The position numbers and the translations under genes were made by a program. A DNA stretch of 60,000 bases. Source: Bolinopsis microptera (Eukaryota > Ctenophora > Tentaculata > Lobata > Bolinopsidae). This document shows, piece by piece, positions 13,665 through 24,312 of this stretch (positions within the stretch are counted from its first letter, which is position 1; every line of letters starts with the position of its first letter). The stretch lies in contig NC_087083.1 of the NCBI RefSeq assembly GCF_026151205.1, forward strand, positions 1,614,001 to 1,674,000, read 5' to 3'. The notes below the pieces were generated by a model, which did not search any database, had not been told where the DNA came from, and saw only the letters and a program-made list of their open reading frames with translations.

Positions 13665-15033
13665 CTAGAAATGGAAACAATAGTAATTCAAGAGATCATA
13701 TAAATATTTTACGAAATTAAGAACGAAAAGCACAACCATAACATATTACATAAGGTCAATGAATAATTCTAAAATGTGCAGAAAAATTACTGGTGGACTC
13801 TAATCAGATTAATGATCATCAACCGCAAAAATATTGCAACTATTTACCGAACCAGGGGTCGCTAGATATCAAATAACAAGGTAATGTTAAGTAAATAGCT
13901 GTAATAACTTAATAATAAAGCAATTACAAGCCGGACAACAACTAAGCAAAAGGAAGTAAATAAAAAGGAAACAAAGTTATTAGCTACAAGACAGTAGTTA
14001 CAAGACATTAGTAGCAAGACAGGGAACAAGTTCCCAAAACAGATCGCAAAGAATTTCCTTTCCCCAAATATGGCTTAACATGCATAATGTAAACAAACAA
14101 AACCCCGATTTACCGCTGACCCCGATTTACCGCGGATGTTTCCTTTCCCCAAACTCCGCGGTAAATCGGGGTTTTACTGTATTAGTTACAAAACAAGGAA
14201 CGGGCTTTTCGGGGTTTTACTTTAGCTACAAGTTACTAGCTACAAGACAGCTGGGGGAACGAGCTCCAAAGACAGATCGCAAAGTAGATCCTGGTAAGAA
14301 TGTGTAAGATGGTGAAATTCAACAAGCACCAAAGGTCACTCGCATTAGCATGCAATACACTCTGTGTGTGTGGGGAGGCGGTTTAAACATTGTAATATGG
14401 GTCACTAATACTCACTAATTGTTCACTTGTTCGGGTGGTTTTAAATAACATCCTAGCAAATGTAATATGGCCACGTTTTTGAGGACGTGGGAAAGCCGCA
14501 TACGTCAATGGGTAACAATGACTAATAATGGGTATATGTCAGAGAAAACGTTGGTCACACAGATTAGCATGCAGAGAGTACAGGTTGTGAAAGGGGGTTT
14601 AACCACAGCATATGTGGTGTGATGTGGTCATTGGTCACGTGATATGGTCACGTGAAGGGAGAGGAAGTAAAACCATATTTGTTGAGGGGTTTTAATGTAA
14701 TATATCCACGTTAATTTTTACATATTATTCGTTAACTTAATTCATAATAAATCGTGGGTCAGGGAAGTGAACACACACAGGCGGGCACAGGACTCGTACC
14801 AAGATTTGTGGTAAAAATAAAAATGCTAGATGGTAAATATGCCATTGAATTGACACTTTAAAGGAATCTTGACAGATAAACTAGTAAACCAAACAGGAAG
14901 CCGCTAACAAAAAATGAAGTACAATAAAAACTAACAATATTAAACAACTGACCTGCTCCCTGTCAGTAACTCAATACATGACACCTGTACCGGTACTAAG
15001 GGGGGCGTGGCCATGCACTGTACCGTGTATGCA
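13665..15033. other. Intergenic or intronic DNA with local duplications
   Basis: No confident exon is seen apart from the weak upstream-exon candidate near 14950-14990 (minus). The stretch contains a direct duplication (about 13981-14050 versus 14221-14285, both with the CAAGACAG and GACAGATCGCAAAG phrases), the hairpin at 14099-14171, and TCACGTGA-type sites at 14636 and 14650. Confidence 0.5.
14099..14171. repeat. Hairpin-forming repeat unit (CCCCGATTTACCGCGGA)
   Basis: CCCCGATTTACCGCGGA (14120-14136) pairs perfectly over 17 bp with 14155-14171 across an 18-nt loop containing TTTCCTTTCCCCAAA. A partial extra copy of the left arm precedes it at 14099-14115. A diverged relative lies at 26896-26945, with the loop sequence in the opposite orientation. 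This suggests a dispersed foldback-type repeat. Confidence 0.75.
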
Positions 15034-15288
15034 GTTACCATGGCAACAAAGAGTCATTACCATGGCAACAATATACGCGGTAACAAATACCGTGGTACAA
15101 TACGCATGATCAGGTCTGCTCTGAATTACAATACATTGGTAACATTGATACTACAATAGGCGGTTACTATACAAATTACCATAACTGCAATGGTAACCTG
15201 GCTGTTTACTATACAAATTACCATAACTACTGCAATGGTTACATGGCGACTGTTACCATGGCTACAATGGTAAAACTACCATGGCAAC
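15034..15288. promoter_or_regulatory. Cluster of RFX X-box-like palindromes
   Basis: GTTACCATGGCAAC (15034-15047), ATTACCATGGCAAC (15056-15069), GTTACCATGGCTAC (15252-15265) and ACTACCATGGCAAC (15275-15288) lie within 255 bases, with weaker versions such as GTTACATGGCGAC (about 15238) and split halves near 15178-15196. The RFX consensus is GTNRCC-N0-3-RGYAAC. The density suggests a promoter or enhancer. It would suit the minus-strand gene ending at 13053, but no transcript start is visible. Confidence 0.45.
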
Positions 15289-15415
15289 TGTTACTTCGTC
15301 TGTTGTTAGTGCCACTACTCCAATTATAATATATTGTCTGCTCCGTAAACACTTGTACAGGTGAACAATAATTGTCCGGTAATGAACTGTAAACAAAAAC
15401 ACCACAAAAGTAGCG

Positions 15416-15510
15416 CAATAGTAACACTAGTAACACTATAGTAACACACTAGTAACACTATAGTAACACTAGTAACACTATAGTAACACTATAGTAACAC
15501 AATAGTAACA
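15416..15510. repeat. AGTAACACT(AT) minisatellite
   Basis: A short repeat of about 10-12 bp built from AGTAACACTAT and AGTAACACT. It is imperfect in length and contains CTAG and CTATAG palindromes. Non-coding. Confidence 0.85.
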
Positions 15511-15837
15511 CTACAGGTGACCTAATAATAGGTCTTCAGTTATTTATGGAACTGGTTCGAAATATGAACATTGAACATGCACGGTTGACAAAAAACTCAG
15601 GACAACTTTAATCAAGTATCTGACTGAAAAGCCGCACAATGTTTTGAGTATACGAGGTTTGTGACGTTATTTGGGTTTATTGGGGTCTATAGATCAAAAA
15701 AAATTTGGGTAGACAAAAAGTTATGTGTCCACCAGGTCTGTGGCCACGCCCTTTTATATGATCGTGGGAAAATCTTACCTTTTCCTAATATAAATTCATA
15801 TTTGCTCAATCAAAGCAAGTAGGGTATCAAACCTAAT

Positions 15838-16390
15838 GTTTTTTGACCCAAGAAATCGATTGGTGACATCTATTTGACTTTCAGACCATTCCCAGATAAG
15901 ATAACCACGCCCATATTTACAATTGAGCGTCAAAATTCCCAAAAATGTAAGCAATTTTTTTGGGCAAGTTGGGCGTTGAGACCTATGTTTTTTGACCCAA
16001 GAAATTGATTGGTGATATCTATTTGACTTTCAGACCACTCCCAGATAAAATAACCACGCCCATATTTACAATTTAGCGTCAAAATTCCCAAAAATGTAAT
16101 CAATTTTTTTGGGCAAGTTGGGTGTTGAGACCTATGTTTTTTGACCCAAGAATTTGATTGGTGATATCTATTTGACTTTCAGACCACTCCCAGATAAGAT
16201 AACCACGCCCATATTTACAATTGAGCGTCAAAATTCCCAAAAATGTAAGCAATTTTTTTGGGCAAGTTGGGTGTTGAGACCTATGTTTTTTGACCCAAGA
16301 AATTGATTGGTGATATCTATTTGACTTTCAGACCACTTCAGATAAGATAACCACGCCCATATTTACAATCGAGCGTCAAGAATTCCCAAA
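15838..16390 (+). repeat. Four ~149-bp tandem units in the left arm
   Basis: TTTTTTGACCCAAGAAAT recurs near 15840, 15989, 16138 and 16287. Each unit also holds AACCACGCCCATATTTACAA. The right arm (about 19640-19905, opposite strand) has only two units, which accounts for most of the arm length difference. Confidence 0.9.
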
Positions 16391-17085
16391 TACTCATGGA
16401 TCTGAAGACATTCCCGTCTATATAACTTCCGCCCCGGGGTTTGAGACTTGGAATAGCTCAAGTGACCCATCAGAAACAATTTTGACCTGGGAAGAAATTG
16501 TAGCTATGGTGCAGTTTTGCGCAATTGACCACGCCCTTTTTTGGCACTTTTGCGACTTTATAATCAAAATAGCTCCGCTTCTAATTGGAATTAAAAGCTA
16601 AACTTGGCTTTAGAGTTTTTCAGAATCATCACATTTAGGGGGGTAGAACATAATTTTAAAGTCACTAGACATCAGGTTGTTGAGTTATATGACCACACCT
16701 TTTTTTCTCTCGCGAGTCATAATTTGCACACTAAATACCAGATATCTCGGCTTCTGATTGAGCTAGGTGCTTGTCCGGGGCATTAACATGTTCAAAATCA
16801 TCAGTTTCAGTAGGGTAGAGCATAATTTAAAAATCCTCAAAGATCAGGTTGTTGAGGTATTAGGCCACAACCTATTTTTACGCTCTCGCCAATAGCAATT
16901 ATAGCGTAATCTTCTTTCCCTAATAAGAGCATTTTTACTTGTCGCAACAACCGGGATAAAGATAATTTTACCCAGAATACATTACAACAATGCGACTCAT
17001 AAATAATACTCCAATCCGGATTTTACATACAGCAATTATAGCACTTAAAATCAATATAACTCTGCTTTTGATTGGAGTTCGAAGC

Positions 17086-17369
17086 CAAGGGTCGACCGAG
17101 TCCTCGGCTTCGGTTTTACCGAGGAATAGCGATTTTTCCTCGGCCTCGGTCAGGAGGACAATTCCTCGGTTTGCCTTGGCCTCGGTTAAAAATTAAGTTG
17201 CTAATCCTCGGCCTCGGGGAAATTTTGAAGATTTTAAGGGTCGACCGAGTCCTCGGCCTCGGTTTTACCGAGGAATAGCGATTTTTCTCGGCCTCGGTCA
17301 GGAGGACAATTACTCGGTTTTTTCTCGTTCCCGGCCTCGGTCGCAAATCCTGCCCTCGGTCTACCCTTG
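17086..17369. mobile_element. 284-bp hAT-like MITE with 8-bp target duplication
   Basis: The ends are inverted repeats CAAGGGTCGACCGAG (17086-17100) and CTCGGTCTACCCTTG (17355-17369), with one mismatch in 15. TTCGAAGC flanks both sides (17078-17085 and 17370-17377), the 8-bp duplication typical of hAT transposons. The interior is a two-fold tandem duplication (second copy begins at about 17237) rich in CCTCGG/CCGAGG. It has no coding capacity; the short frames reported here are by-products. It lies inside the foldback element, so it inserted later. Confidence 0.85.
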
Positions 17370-17474
17370 TTCGAAGCTGAATTTGCCTATTATGTTCAGA
17401 ACTATCACATTGAGTAGTGATTTCAAAGTCCTCTGGTATCAGGTTGCTGAGTCAATAGACCATAACCTTTACGC

Positions 17475-17628
17475 GACCAAGACAAAGCTACTAGTCTATA
17501 TTACTGAAGGAAGTTGGGACAAACTCCAAAGAGGAACTGCCAACCCTGATGCGGGACAGGGATATATGAAGGGGGTTATCTGGCGTAGATCGGACGTAGT
17601 TCCGACATAGTAGTAGTAGTATAAGTAG
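17475..17628 (+). mobile_element. 5'-truncated LINE tail (same family as 51133-52367)
   Basis: The sequence from CGACCAAGACAAAGCTACT to CCGACATAGTAGTAGTAGTA closely matches the 3' end of the LINE at 52214-52367, including the last codons of its ORF and the TAG-repeat tail. TTTACGC flanks both ends (17468-17474 and 17629-17635), fitting a target-site duplication. Only about 150 bp remain. It sits inside the foldback element and is therefore younger than it. Confidence 0.85.
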
Positions 17629-18374
17629 TTTACGCATTCGTGATAACTGCATTTCATAGTGAAATACTAAGATATCTCCGCTTCTGGTGGGAGTTGAGTG
17701 TTAATCTTGGACATCAAAAAGATCAAAGCTTCGCATTGAATAGAGTACTCAGACATCACGTAGAACCATGATCTAGCCTCTACTCCCCTTACTGCTATAA
17801 TTCTAAATATCTTCATGCCCAGGCTAAGCACCGAACTCCAATTAGAAGCCGAGATACCTTTCAATGAGTGTTGTAATTGTTGCAAGTAATTGCTTTGAAA
17901 CCCAACTTAATGTGATAATTCTGACCATTTTGCTGCCCGAGTTTAGCTCCTAACTCCAATCAGAAGCTAAGTAATTTTAATTTTAAGCGCTGCAATTGCT
18001 ACTCGCAAGAGCGTAAAAATAGGGTTTGGCCAAAAAAACTCAGCAACCTGATGTTTGAGGACTTTTAAATTATGCTTTACCCCACTTAATATGATAATTC
18101 TGACCATTTTTCTGCTCGAGTTTAGCTCTTTACTCCAATCAGAAGCCGATATATTTTGTATTAAGTGTGTCAATTGCTACTCGCGATAGCGTAAGAATAG
18201 GGTGTGGCCTAATACCTCAACAACCTGATGTCTGAGGACTTTGAAACCAAGTTCTACCCCACTCCATATGATAATTCTGACCATTTTGCTGCCCGAGTTT
18301 AGTTCCTAACTTCAATCAGAAGCTGAGTAATTTTAATTTATGCGCCGCAATTGCTACTCGCAAGAGCGTAAAAA

Positions 18375-19160
18375 GGGTGGGCGACAATTGACCCCCCGAC
18401 AATTGACCCCCAACAATAATTTAATACAATTAACCCTGACCCGGACCCTAACTCTGACCCTTACCCTGACCCTGACCCTGACCCTGACCATGACCCTGAC
18501 CCTGACCCTGACCCTGACCATGACCCTGAGCCTGAGCCTGAGCCTGACCTTGACCCTGACCCTGACCCTGACCCTGATCCTGACCCTGACCCTAACCCTA
18601 ACCCTGACTCAGGACTCAGGACCCTAACCCTGACTCAGGACTCAGGACCCTAACCCTGACCCTGATTCTGACCCAGGACCCTGACCAGGACCCAGGACCC
18701 AGGACCCTGACCCTGACCCTGACCCTGACCCTGACCCTGACCCTGACCCTGACCCTGACCCTGACCCTGACCCTGACCCTGACCCTGACCCTGACCCTGA
18801 CCCTGACCCTGACCCTGACCCTGACCCTGACCCTGACCCGGACCCTGACCCTGACCCTGACCCAGGACTCTGACCCTAACCCTAACCCAGGACTCTGACC
18901 CTGACCCTGACCCTGACATAACCCGATCAATTGACCCCAGAGTAATTACATGGGGGTCAATTGTCGGGGGTCAATTGTCGTAGATTTCGCGACAATTGAC
19001 CCCAGTGTAATTACATAGGGGTCAATTGTCGAAGGGTCAATTGTCGGGGGTCAATTGTCTTACTAAACCCTAGATTTCGCGACAATTGACCCCTATGTAA
19101 TTACATAGGGGGTCAACTGTCGGGGGGTCAATTGTCAGGGGGGTCAATTGGCGGGGTACC
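18375..19160. mobile_element. 786-bp insertion with 8-bp duplication, carrying CCCTGA array
   Basis: CGTAAAAA occurs immediately on both sides (18367-18374 and 19161-19168). Uninterrupted copies of the host repeat (for example near 18013-18025, GCGTAAAAATAGGG) show the empty site. The termini are rough inverted repeats built from GACAATTGACCCCCC units (left GGGTGGGCGACAATTG, right end reverse-complemented GGTACCCCGCCAATTG). More inverted GACAATTGACCCC/GGGGTCAATTGTC pairs separated by GTAATTACA fill 18925-19160. The centre is the hexamer array. An 8-bp duplication suits a hAT-type non-autonomous element, but the termini are not canonical for that superfamily. Confidence 0.75.
18430..18917. repeat. 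Telomere-like CCCTGA/CCCTAA hexamer array
   Basis: Mostly CCCTGA hexamers (reverse complement TCAGGG) interspersed with CCCTAA (the TTAGGG telomere repeat), CCCTGAGC and CCCAGGA variants. It is open in several frames because the period is six, so long frames here are spurious. It lies inside the 18375-19160 insertion, so it is not a fused chromosome end. Confidence 0.9.
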
Positions 19161-20130
19161 CGTAAAAATAGGTTTTGGCCAAAAACATCTACAACCTGAT
19201 CTTTGAGGATTTTTAAATTATGCTCTACCCTACTGAAACTGATGATTTTGAACATGTTAATGCCCCGGATAAGCACCTAGCTCAATCAGAAGCCGAGATA
19301 TCTGGTATTTAGTGTGCAAATTATGACTCGCGAGAGAAAAAAAGGTGTGGTCATATAACTCAACAACCTGATGTCTAGTGACTTTAAAATTATGTTCTAC
19401 CCCCCTGTGATTCTGAACAACTTTAAAGCCAAGTTTAGCTTTTAATTCCAATTAGAAGCAGAGTTATTTTGATTTTAAAGTCGCAAAAGTGCCAAAAAAG
19501 GGCGTGGTCAATTGCGCAAAACTGCACCATAGCCACAATTTCTACCCAGGCCAAAAATGTTTCTGATGGGTCACTCGAGCTATTCCAAGTCTCAAACCCA
19601 GGGGCGGAAGTTATATAGACGGGAATGTCTTCAGATCCATGAGTATTTGGGAATTCTTGGCGCTCGATTGTAAATATGGGCGTGGTTATCTTATCTGGGA
19701 GTGGTCTGAAAGTCAAATAGATATCACCAATCAAATTCTTGGGTCAAAAAACATAGGTCTCAACACCCAACTTGCCCAAAAAAATTGCTTACATTTTTGG
19801 GAATTTTGACGCTCAATTGTAAATATGGGCGTGGTTATCTTATCTGGGAATGGTCTGAAAGTCAAATAGATGTCACCAATCGATTTCTTGGGTCAAAAAA
19901 CATTAGGTTTGATACCCTACTTGCTTTGATTGAGCAAATATGAATTTATATTAGGAAAAGGTAAGATTTTCCCACGATCATATAAAAGGGCGTGGCCACA
20001 GACCTGGTGGACACATAACTTTTTGTCTACCCAAATTTTTTTTGATCTATAGACCCCAATAAACCCAAATAACATCACAAACCTCGTATACTCAAAACAT
20101 TGTGCGGCTTTTCAGTCAGATACAGGATTA

Positions 20131-21654
20131 CTTTTTAAAAGACTCACAAAATACCTTGGAAATACCTAAAATACCTTTACTTGGAAAAGGGCGAAACTAA
20201 GTGACGATAACCATGGGAACTAAATCAGAGTGCAGAGTCAGTGACTTGGCGTGTTGGTGACTGTGTTCACAGTGCTGTTAGTTTTCACAGGTAATAGGTG
20301 TCGAGAGAAACTGTTAGGTCTATAATACTTGAAGTATGATCAAACGACCGACAAAATAGCGCTTTGTGGGTAAGCCTTGTTTGTGTAACTTAAATACTCA
20401 GTACTACTACTAGAAACAGTTCCCATAATAATCCAACTTCAGTGCTGCAGCAAGTGCTGGGGTCTGGAAAACTTGACAGACGATATAGCGCTCTGTCACC
20501 GATGTGTCTTACCTACTTTAACTAAATAAACTTATACTTACTACATAACTTACTTATACATTACTTACTAATACTTACTACATAACTTACATAACTTACT
20601 ACATAACAGGGTGGTCCAAAAGACCGGTTTAAATTTACTTTCTAAATTAGCATTGTATCAGTATTTTATCCATCATGATACCAGGCCATACAAACTGTAG
20701 ACTATCTGATGAAGCCTTACTTACTTCATAGACACAAAAGAGCATCGCAGCAATTAAACATGAAGTGGAATAAAAACAGATCTCCTTTTTCTGAAGAAGC
20801 CTTGTTTAGAACAAGATGAAAGGAATGGAACTAGGATGGAACGAACGACTGTTAAAACAAGAAGCTCCAGAACAACAGATCTTGTAATAAAGTTATACAA
20901 AACCCCCAAAGTTGCCGAGACCTCAATATCTACAATAATAATAACTTCAAAACCCTGGAATTGTCAAAACTGGTCGGGACTGGCAAGTGAGCTGTCTCGA
21001 CCGTGAAGCCAGTGCCAACTACCACTACCAGTACCCAGTAAGTACCGCACTAAACGGTACGTGACGTCATCACACTGACACATGACGTCACAAAGGAGGT
21101 AACCCAACCTAGACTGACCTGGAACAATCACCAAATAATAAACGGCTATCAGCAGCTCTGATAGCCCGTTTGTCCCTTGTCGATCTCTTATATACCTTAT
21201 TACAGTGTCTGATGTAGCTACTAACAGTGTCTGAGATAGCAGTGAAAGGTTTGGAAAAGTAAAGAAACGACCGACAAATAACAAACAAGTACAGTGTTTC
21301 ATGGTTACAGTATCAATGATCTAGGTAGCAAACAACCACATTCCTTTTGTATCTATGCTGTAATTATATTTTAAATGTTTAAGAGGCCTGGAATCTGAAT
21401 ACTCATTATAATGCCATCTTTATCTGACGAAGCTTTCATTAACATCACAAACATAAAAGAAAGTAATGGAACAAGTGATTGTAAATCACAATGCTGTTCA
21501 GTGTCCCCGTACACCCAATCTCCTAAAACAGCCTAAACCCCGAGCTATTAATCACTATAATCAAACCCAGGTTTTCTTAATAGATCTGGACTAGTTACGG
21601 TAGACGAGGACCATTTGGAATTGACTACTACAGGTACTAAACGCTCAGTACAAA
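20131..21654. other. No confident gene; two CRE palindromes
   Basis: The stretch has short ACTTACTACATA repeats at about 20530-20605 and two TGACGTCA palindromes at 21062-21069 and 21083-21090. A 112-codon frame with an ATG (minus, 20964-21302) has no recognisable domain and is within what chance would give; I do not call it. Confidence 0.5.
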
Positions 21655-21687
21655 GAGGAGGGAGGGGGGAGGGAGGGGGGGCAATCA
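21655..21687 (+). promoter_or_regulatory. G-quadruplex-capable G-rich run
   Basis: GAGGAGGGAGGGGGGAGGGA followed by seven Gs gives four or more G-tracts of at least three bases, separated by single A residues. It could fold as a compact quadruplex. The function is unknown. Confidence 0.6.
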
Positions 21688-21759
21688 GTTTCAGACTGAA
21701 GAGTAACTATCAAGTAATCAGTGATCTGTAACTCTGATGATGTACCTGGCCTATTAAAT

Positions 21760-22410
21760 TTATTGTTGTTTCTTTTTATACCCAGATTGTAGCGTCTGTG
21801 ATAGGCTCCGGTAACCTCATGATTTGTAACTACGTCAATGTTCTAAATCAGGCGCTGGAAGATCCTATAGGTCGTGGGTTAAAGACCGTTGAAGACTGTT
21901 AAAGATCGGTAACCGTGGCGAGACCTTTAACTACTCCGGCTACATGTGGGTTTTAAGAAACAAGCTTTTTTTAATACCTGCTGATTGTAATAATCCTTTA
22001 CGAGCCCATATTTTTGTGTCTGTGATAGGTCGTGAGGGTTAACCACATGATTTACCATTACATCAACGTTCTTAATCAAGAACTGGTAGCTTTTTTAATA
22101 CGTCTAAACGCTAGGTCCTGGATTTAACCGTGTCGAGCTCTATAACCACTCTGATGTCATTGTCATAAGAGCTGAGAGCTCCCATTCGAGCAAGGTTTGT
22201 TATCAGAAAGTACTGAAAATCTCCTTATTTAGAGTGATCTCAGCTTTATTTCAAGAAAACTTGTAAAGACCTTGTTTCATGGTTGGTGAGCCTTGTAGTT
22301 GTTCTAACAGGTTCTCTGTGATCGGTTGTAAGAGTTTAGCACGTGATTTAGGATATTTTACAACACTGTGGTTTACCATTATACAACGTTCTTAGTCGGG
22401 TAGTGGAGGA
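21760..22410. repeat. Degenerate ~250-bp repeat, three copies
   Basis: Three diverged copies share the order: a T-rich run, CTGTGATAGG (or CTGTGATCGG), a CATGATTT / CACGTGATTT-like phrase, a TTACCATTA-like phrase and CAACGTTCTTA (near 21790-21870, 22015-22085 and 22310-22400). They are non-coding and old, judging by divergence. Confidence 0.55.
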
Positions 22411-22560
22411 GGCGTCAATAACTATTGTGCGAGATTTGAGCGCAGTGGAGGAGGCGTCAATAACTATTGTGCGAGATTTGAGCGCAGTGGAAGAGGCGTC
22501 AATAACTATTGTGCGAGATTTGAGCGCAGTGGAAGAGGCGTCAATAACTATTGTGACGAG
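22396..22560. repeat. 42-bp minisatellite (~4 copies)
   Basis: The units share GAGGCGTCAATAACTATTGT and GCGAGATTTGAGCGCAGTGG with a period of 42. The period is divisible by three, so both strands stay open (22403-22609 plus, 22348-22578 minus), which creates false ORFs. Confidence 0.9.
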
Positions 22561-24206
22561 ATTTAAGCGCCCATTCACGAGTCTTAAACAGGACTTAAAA
22601 AAGATTTAGATTTATACAATATTTAGGAGATTAAGACAAGATTTGAAATTATTTCAGACATGGTTTAAACAAGAAACACGCACATTGTCGTGCTGAGCTT
22701 TATTTCTTGTTAACAACTTGTTTCCGGGAGATAAATAATTTGTTGTTTAGAAGATTAAAATTACGTGATTATACTCCTCAATTACATAATCACGTGATTA
22801 TATTACTTGAATATACAGTCCGGGTAAACTACATACAGTTACTCAAAGAAGATCAGCTGATCGGAGTGAAAGACCACAAAGTTTTCTAGTTAAGAAGCCA
22901 TAACATAATTGAAATTTGAAATGCTTGAATATAATTTTAAGTAAAGTACAAATAAGCACTTCACGTTACATCATCAGGATTTAAAGATTGATAATTTTGC
23001 TGGTCGAGACTCGAGAAGCTTTAAAACATTACATCATTGGACAGCTTCAATATAATTTGACGGAAACTACAAATAAGTACTCAAAGAAAATCAGCCGAGC
23101 GAAATGAATTGCCAGTCAGTTACATCACTTACGAGACAGAAAGGTGTAATGGAGATATAATCGATATAAATCTTTTAACTCTTTATTTACCGTCTTAAAC
23201 GATTACATAACCTAAAGCAAAATAGGCGGCGGAAGAAGGTGGTATTTTAACGTATGGTTTATCTAATTAATCAAATCGTTCTAAATCTTTTACTATTTGT
23301 CTTACTTTAAACGGTGACTTAACATACAAGCAATATGTCTCAATAAAATGACTGCCAACATTTAATGTATGGTAGATATATATATATCTACTGTACTGTT
23401 ATATATAACAGTACAGTAACAATTACTCACATGGCATATTAACGGATTACATAACGGCTGTGGGGCAACAATGACTTATATTTTATCTTTATTACTTAAA
23501 ATATGATAACTTACTAAAACTCACAGTGTTAAAATACGACAACTTACTCAGTAATTACAGTATTAAAGTATGACAACTTACTTAAAGTACTAAAAACATG
23601 ATTGAAACCGCTGAATAGTATCAAGTAAAGATGTTTTACTAAAACACTAGAGAGATACGAGCCGAGCTTTCACAAGAATGTGTCTTTATAGTTAATAACT
23701 CATTTAAGAATGTAACAATGGTTTCCGCATTAGCACGCAACTTGATTTACGTTATTATATTTAACTACATATCTTTACTTAACATATTATTACATCCAAC
23801 TACATATCTTTACTCGGGATTCGACAAATTTTACAGCGACACACTCTAGATCAGGTGATCCTGGTCTGATTTTGAACCGGATGGTGAGAATAAAGAATTT
23901 ATTAAAACAATTATTATATTCAGTATTCACTTTATGTTATACTTAAATTAGTCAACTCAAGTATAAGTAGTTCGAACTTTGAAGTGTTACTTTACTCAAT
24001 AAATTCTGGAATCTAGTCCTTATTTCGCTGCATACCTTCTTTTTATCACTTAATTTAGCAAGTCCGCCCTTTTCCGTCTAATAGAAATAACTTGTTCTCA
24101 GTAGATTTGAGAGTCCCTTATCATCCATGAGTAAACAGTTTCCTGCTTCATTAGATACGTTAATTATACTTGGACCCTAATCAGCGGAGCGGCAAGTCCC
24201 AGACCC
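22561..24206. other. No gene seen; diverged short duplications
   Basis: AT-rich DNA. It includes weak duplications (about 22830-22870 versus 23065-23100, CAAAGAAGATCAGC-like), paired phrases such as AACTACATATCTTTACT (about 23763 and 23799), and the palindromes at 23372-23418. CACGTGATTA occurs at 22791. Confidence 0.5.
23372..23418. repeat. Two abutting perfect palindromes
   Basis: GTAGATATATATATATCTAC (23372-23391) is a perfect 20-bp palindrome. It overlaps by three bases a perfect 30-bp palindrome at 23389-23418, whose left half is TACTGTACTGTTATA. Confidence 0.9.
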
Positions 24207-24312
24207 AATTACGTCATTAAACTAGACTTGATTACGTCATTAAACTAGACTTGATTACGTCATTAAACTAGACTTGATTACGTCATTAAACTAGACTTGA
24301 TTATGTCGTTAA
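24207..24312. repeat. 23-bp minisatellite with TTACGTCA core
   Basis: TTACGTCATTAAACTAGACT recurs every 23 bases at 24210, 24233, 24256 and 24279, with a degenerate fifth copy at 24302. Each unit carries a CRE-like TTACGTCA. Confidence 0.9.

Larger units (their letters stand above)
15609..20130. mobile_element. 4.5-kb foldback-like inverted-repeat element
   Basis: The outer ends are inverted copies: TATCTGACTGAAAAGCCGCA at 15617 reappears reverse-complemented ending at 20122. Pairing begins at about 15609 and 20130. The outermost ~320 bp of the two arms show one difference that I could find (C/T near 15665). The arms run inward through tandem ~149-bp units (four on the left, two on the right) and then a ~200-bp unit marked by ATCAGGTTGTTGAG. 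This unit is in plus orientation to about 17650 and in minus orientation from about 17880, placing the centre near 17770. No transposase-like frame was found. Later insertions occupy 17086-17369, 17475-17628 and 18375-19160. The structure matches foldback-type DNA elements or a large inverted duplication. No clear target-site duplication was found. Confidence 0.8.

Noticed and set aside
18340-18930. TLTLTL and RVRVRV/GQGQGQ proteins, and a chromosome-end interpretation
   Set aside because: The hexamer array lies inside an insertion with a target duplication, so it is neither a gene nor a telomere.
16604-19734. Small ORFs in the foldback element
   Set aside because: None shows transposase motifs, and they are interrupted or differ between the two arms.
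20964-21302. 112-codon minus-strand frame with a hydrophobic start
   Set aside because: Its length is within chance for 60 kb on two strands; no conserved motif, and CRE palindromes run through it.
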